From: Cryptosporangium arvum DSM 44712
GTDB lineage: Bacteria > Actinomycetota > Actinomycetes > Mycobacteriales > Cryptosporangiaceae
Assembly: GCF_000585375.1 (NCBI RefSeq)
Contig: NZ_KK073874.1
Location: forward strand, 4,402,001-4,466,000
DNA length: 64,000 nt
Reading direction: 5' to 3'
Part shown: positions 61,315 through 64,000 of the stretch, piece after piece
Layout: every line of letters starts with the position of its first letter
How positions within the stretch are numbered: the first letter of the stretch is position 1
Notes under the pieces: generated by a model
The model's database searches: none
What the model was told of the DNA's origin: nothing
The model's input: the letters and a program-made list of their open reading frames with translations, nothing else
Program-made: the position numbers and the translations under genes

Positions 61315-63627
61315 GTGCCGATCGGTGCAGGTGTGACCCGAGTGCTCGTGCCCGAGCGCACCGGCTCCGTGCTTCCGGTGCGGCCGGGCGCCCCACCGCG
61401 CGGCGTCCGTGCCGGGTCGTGGGCGCTGACCGGCGCCGCCGCGGCCGGCCTGCTGGTGGTCGGGTTCGGGCCCGAACCGCTGCGAGGCCCGGTGGGGCTG
61501 GCCGGCGTCCTGGTCGGGCTGGCGGCGTTGGGCTTCGGCACGGCCCGGGTCGCCCGGCCCGGCGACCGGGCGCCCTGGCAGCACATGTGCGTCGCCGGTC
61601 TGCTGTTCCTCACCGGGATCGCCATCCGGATCATCGTTCCGGAGACGGCCGTCTCGCCGCCGACGCCGATGGCGATGATCCCGAACGTCGTGGTCATCCC
61701 CGGCTACCTGATGAGCGCGTACGCGTTCGCGGGTCTGCTGCGGCGGCGCCGGGCCGACGAGGACGACCCCGCCTGGGTCGACGCGGTGCTCGTCGGCGTC
61801 GCCTCGGCGTTGCTGGCGTGGACGTACCTGGTGCAGCCCTCGATCGAGCGGACCGGGCTGCCGCTGATCCAGCTGGCCAACTCGTTCTTCCCGGTCATCG
61901 ATGTCGTGCTGGTCGTGCTCGTCGCGCAGCTCGCCCTCGCCGGTGGGGTCCGCGCGCCGACGCTGTGGCTGCTCATCGTCGGTTCGGCGAGCCTGTTCGG
62001 CGGCGACTTCCTGTACAGCGTCCGCGACGGCAACCTGGCCGACCTGCCCGCCCACTACGTCGACGCCCTCTACACGGCCGCGTTCCTGCTCTTCGGCGCC
62101 GCGACCCTGCACCCGTCGATGCGCACGCTCACCGAGCCGCAGCAGATCGTCGTGCGTGACCTGTCCCGGGCCCGGACCGTGGTGATCGCGGTGGTGCTGC
62201 TGATCCCGATCGGGGTCATGACCGCCGAGCCGGTCGGCGGGGCGCTCGACCGGTGGGTGCGCGCGGTGCTCTGCAGCCTGATCGTCCTCGCGCTGCTGTT
62301 CCGGGTGGTCCGGTCGAACAACTCCCGGGCCCGGGCCGAGGACGCGATCCGCCGCCGCGCCACGCACGACGCGCTCACCGATCTCCCCAACCGGGAACTG
62401 CTCAGCGAGACGATCGCGACCTGGGGCGACCGGGCCGTGGCCGACGGCCAGGAGATCAGCCTCCTGTTCATCGACCTCGACCGCTTCAAGATGATCAACG
62501 ACCACTGGGGCCACCGGGTCGGCGACGAGCTGCTCTGCGCGGTCGCCGGCCGGCTCTCGGCCAACCTCCGCGGCACCGACCTGGTCTGCCGGACCGGCGG
62601 CGACGAGTTCGTCGTCGTCCTGGCCGGCCCGTCCGCCCGCACGCTCGCCGAGGCGACCGCGGGACGGGTGCTCGACCTGTTCTCCCGTCCGTTCCTGCTC
62701 TCGGTCGGCGAGGTCGTGACCTCCGCGTCGATCGGGGTGGCCAGCGCCGTGAGCGGAGCCGAGGCCCTCGAGCTCATCCGCGACGCCGACACCGCGATGT
62801 ACGAGGCGAAGGCGACCGGCCGCAACACCTACGCCCGGTTCGACACCCGGATGCGCGACGACGTGCGCGACCGGATGACGCTCGAGCAGGAGCTGCGCGG
62901 CGCCCTCGAACGCGGCGAGCTCTACCCGACCTATCAGCCGATCGTCGACCTGTCGACCGGCGAGCTGGACGGCTACGAGACGCTGATGCGCTGGCGGCAC
63001 CCGACGCTGGGCCTGATCTCGCCGTTGCGGTTCGTCCCGATCGCCGAGGAGACCGGCCTGATCGTCGACGCCGGCGCCTGGCTGCTGCGTGAGGCGGCCA
63101 CCCAGCTCGCGACCTGGCGGGCCGAGCGCGGCCCCGGCGACCGGCCGCTGCACATCTCGGTGAACATCTCGGTGCGCCAGCTGCGTGACCGGGAACTGGT
63201 CGCGATCGTGCGCGACGTGCTCGACGAGACCGGCCTCCCGCCCGACGCGCTCTGGCTGGAGATCACCGAGTCCGGCGTCATGGAGGACCTGGAGACCGCG
63301 CTCGCCACGCTCGACGAGCTGCGCGGGCTGGGCGTCACGCTCGCGGTCGACGACTTCGGCACCGGCTACTCGTCGCTCAGCTACCTCAACCGGCTGCCGG
63401 TCGGCATCGTGAAGCTGGACCGGTCGTTCGTCTCCGAGGTGGGCGAGCAGGGCGCGAACGAGTCGATCGTGCGTGCGGTGCTGGCGATGGCCGGTGCCCT
63501 CGACCTGAAGGTCGTGGCCGAGGGCGTCGAGACCGACGTGCAGCGCGACTGGCTGCGTGACCAGGGCTGCGACCTGGGGCAGGGCTGGCTCTACGGCAAA
63601 CCGGTCCCGGCGTCAGAGATCGGGTAG
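61315..63627 (+). CDS. Membrane-bound GGDEF-EAL protein (c-di-GMP turnover)
   Basis: The 770-residue protein has an N-terminal membrane sensor of about nine helices (to about residue 335), a GGDEF domain with GGDEF at residues 428-432 and an I-site RGTD five residues before it, and a complete EAL domain starting YETL at residue 554 in place of EAL, with HISVNIS, LEITES, VDDFGTGYSSL, VKLDRSF and VAEGVET. Synthesis and breakdown of c-di-GMP both look possible. GTG 61315 or GTG 61333 may be the start. It overlaps the opposed carotenoid oxygenase gene. Confidence 0.92.
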   Translation: MPIGAGVTRVLVPERTGSVLPVRPGAPPRGVRAGSWALTGAAAAGLLVVGFGPEPLRGPVGLAGVLVGLAALGFGTARVARPGDRAPWQHMCVAGLLFLTGIAIRIIVPETAVSPPTPMAMIPNVVVIPGYLMSAYAFAGLLRRRRADEDDPAWVDAVLVGVASALLAWTYLVQPSIERTGLPLIQLANSFFPVIDVVLVVLVAQLALAGGVRAPTLWLLIVGSASLFGGDFLYSVRDGNLADLPAHYVDALYTAAFLLFGAATLHPSMRTLTEPQQIVVRDLSRARTVVIAVVLLIPIGVMTAEPVGGALDRWVRAVLCSLIVLALLFRVVRSNNSRARAEDAIRRRATHDALTDLPNRELLSETIATWGDRAVADGQEISLLFIDLDRFKMINDHWGHRVGDELLCAVAGRLSANLRGTDLVCRTGGDEFVVVLAGPSARTLAEATAGRVLDLFSRPFLLSVGEVVTSASIGVASAVSGAEALELIRDADTAMYEAKATGRNTYARFDTRMRDDVRDRMTLEQELRGALERGELYPTYQPIVDLSTGELDGYETLMRWRHPTLGLISPLRFVPIAEETGLIVDAGAWLLREAATQLATWRAERGPGDRPLHISVNISVRQLRDRELVAIVRDVLDETGLPPDALWLEITESGVMEDLETALATLDELRGLGVTLAVDDFGTGYSSLSYLNRLPVGIVKLDRSFVSEVGEQGANESIVRAVLAMAGALDLKVVAEGVETDVQRDWLRDQGCDLGQGWLYGKPVPASEIG

Positions 63628-64000
63628 CCAGTTCCCGTGGAACCCGGTCGGTATCCGTACCGGCAGGTGGACGGCCGCGACCGGATCCAGGGTCTCGGCG
63701 TCGAGGACCGCCAGCTCGGTCGTGTCGTCGGCCAGCCGGGAGACGAAACCCAGCAGGTAGCCGTGGCCCTCCGGGGCGTCGGGTGACGCGGGCTCGAACA
63801 CGAACTCGCCGATCGCGGTGCCGGGGCCGAAATCGCGGCTCCGGGTGGCTCCGCTGACCAGGTCCTGCCGGAGCAGCGTGGTGTTGAGCGTGGACGCGCC
63901 CGGTGTCAGCGCCATCGTGTAGCCGTAGCGGTGCCTGCGCCCGGCGAACCGCTCGTCGATGCGGGGGAACTCCTGGTGACGGTCGTCGAGTGCGGTGCAC
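63613..64000 (-). CDS. Carotenoid cleavage oxygenase, C-terminal part (partial)
   Basis: The frame is open at the right window edge; about 129 C-terminal residues are visible. LDDRHQEFPRIDERFAGRRH followed by RYGYTM, and GHGYLLGFVSR, match the RPE65/CCD family. The last iron-ligand His is in GFHGNW. The enzyme cleaves carotenoids with O2. Substrate and start are outside the window. Confidence 0.88.
   Translation of the reverse strand, partial: CTALDDRHQEFPRIDERFAGRRHRYGYTMALTPGASTLNTTLLRQDLVSGATRSRDFGPGTAIGEFVFEPASPDAPEGHGYLLGFVSRLADDTTELAVLDAETLDPVAAVHLPVRIPTGFHGNWLPDL

Noticed and set aside
61297-63153. Minus-strand open frame over the GGDEF-EAL gene
   Set aside because: Antisense of a gene with complete GGDEF and EAL motifs.
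1-64000. tRNA or rRNA genes
   Set aside because: No cloverleaf-like sequence with a conserved T-arm motif or rRNA stretch was noticed in the intergenic regions, though I could not run a covariance search.

Overview
The window is chromosomal DNA of a very high-GC actinomycete. Support comes from strong G/C bias at third codon positions, many GTG starts with GTGA/ATGA overlaps, Sec and lipobox signals, four PucR-type regulators, a DUF808 protein and actinobacterial HyuA/DUF917 genes. I cannot name the genus from sequence alone. No rRNA, tRNA, CRISPR array, phage or plasmid module was seen. The only recognisable mobile DNA is one damaged IS5-family copy and relics of another.

Region 1-8736 is one translationally coupled, plus-strand unit. 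It holds the end of a peptide ABC transporter (two ATPases), an S9 peptidase fused to a serine beta-lactamase-fold hydrolase, an M20 hydrolase, a GNAT acyltransferase, an enolase-superfamily N-succinylamino-acid racemase/OSBS and a PucR regulator. It reads as peptide import, cleavage and D-to-L amino-acid conversion through N-succinyl intermediates. A divergent LysR/succinate-semialdehyde dehydrogenase pair follows (8733-11165).

Region 12013-23826 is a second peptide-uptake locus: lipoprotein binding protein, permease, permease-ATPase fusion, ATPase and alpha/beta hydrolase. An opposed PucR gene follows, then DUF917, a HyuA-type hydantoinase/oxoprolinase, an M20 amidohydrolase and a P-loop kinase-like protein. 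Next come a SnoaL-like gene, the IS5-family element (24337-25265) and a VOC gene. Two small secreted proteins, a large unknown protein and an isolated mraY complete this part.

Region 29416-38873 holds amine and amino-acid catabolism under PucR-type control: a MSOX/SolA-type oxidase, a class II aldolase, a shortened and probably damaged PucR gene, and the operon PaiB-like, AepA-like amidohydrolase, MOSC-FNR-ferredoxin. A full-length PucR and an ArsR/SRPBCC pair follow. The solA-type gene and the paiB-type gene carry the same promoter box at exactly the same distance from their starts.

Region 38938-49253 is mixed: Mct (mesaconyl-CoA C1-C4 transferase) and an Mch-like hydratase facing each other, lexA upstream of the hydratase, a sugar transporter, a B-lectin, a cupin, a GlxA-type regulator, a PfkB kinase with TetR, DUF808, a DNA-alkylation-repair protein and two small genes. 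A TetR/MFS pair with a perfect operator palindrome follows, then a large HEAT/beta-propeller-like protein.

Region 53310-56684 is the most interesting unit. It is a tightly overlapping three-gene operon encoding a BesD/HalD-type Fe(II)/2-oxoglutarate oxygenase with a hydroxylase HxD motif, a SAM methyltransferase and a choline/carnitine O-acyltransferase. Together these could make an O-acylated, N-methylated hydroxy amino acid, that is, an acylcarnitine-like molecule.

Region 56888-64000 holds a small membrane protein, a RutA-like flavin monooxygenase, an island of decayed genes (SDR, transposase) next to a 640-bp purine-skewed low-complexity repeat, a heme oxygenase/lysoplasmalogenase pair, a membrane GGDEF-EAL protein and the end of a carotenoid cleavage oxygenase.
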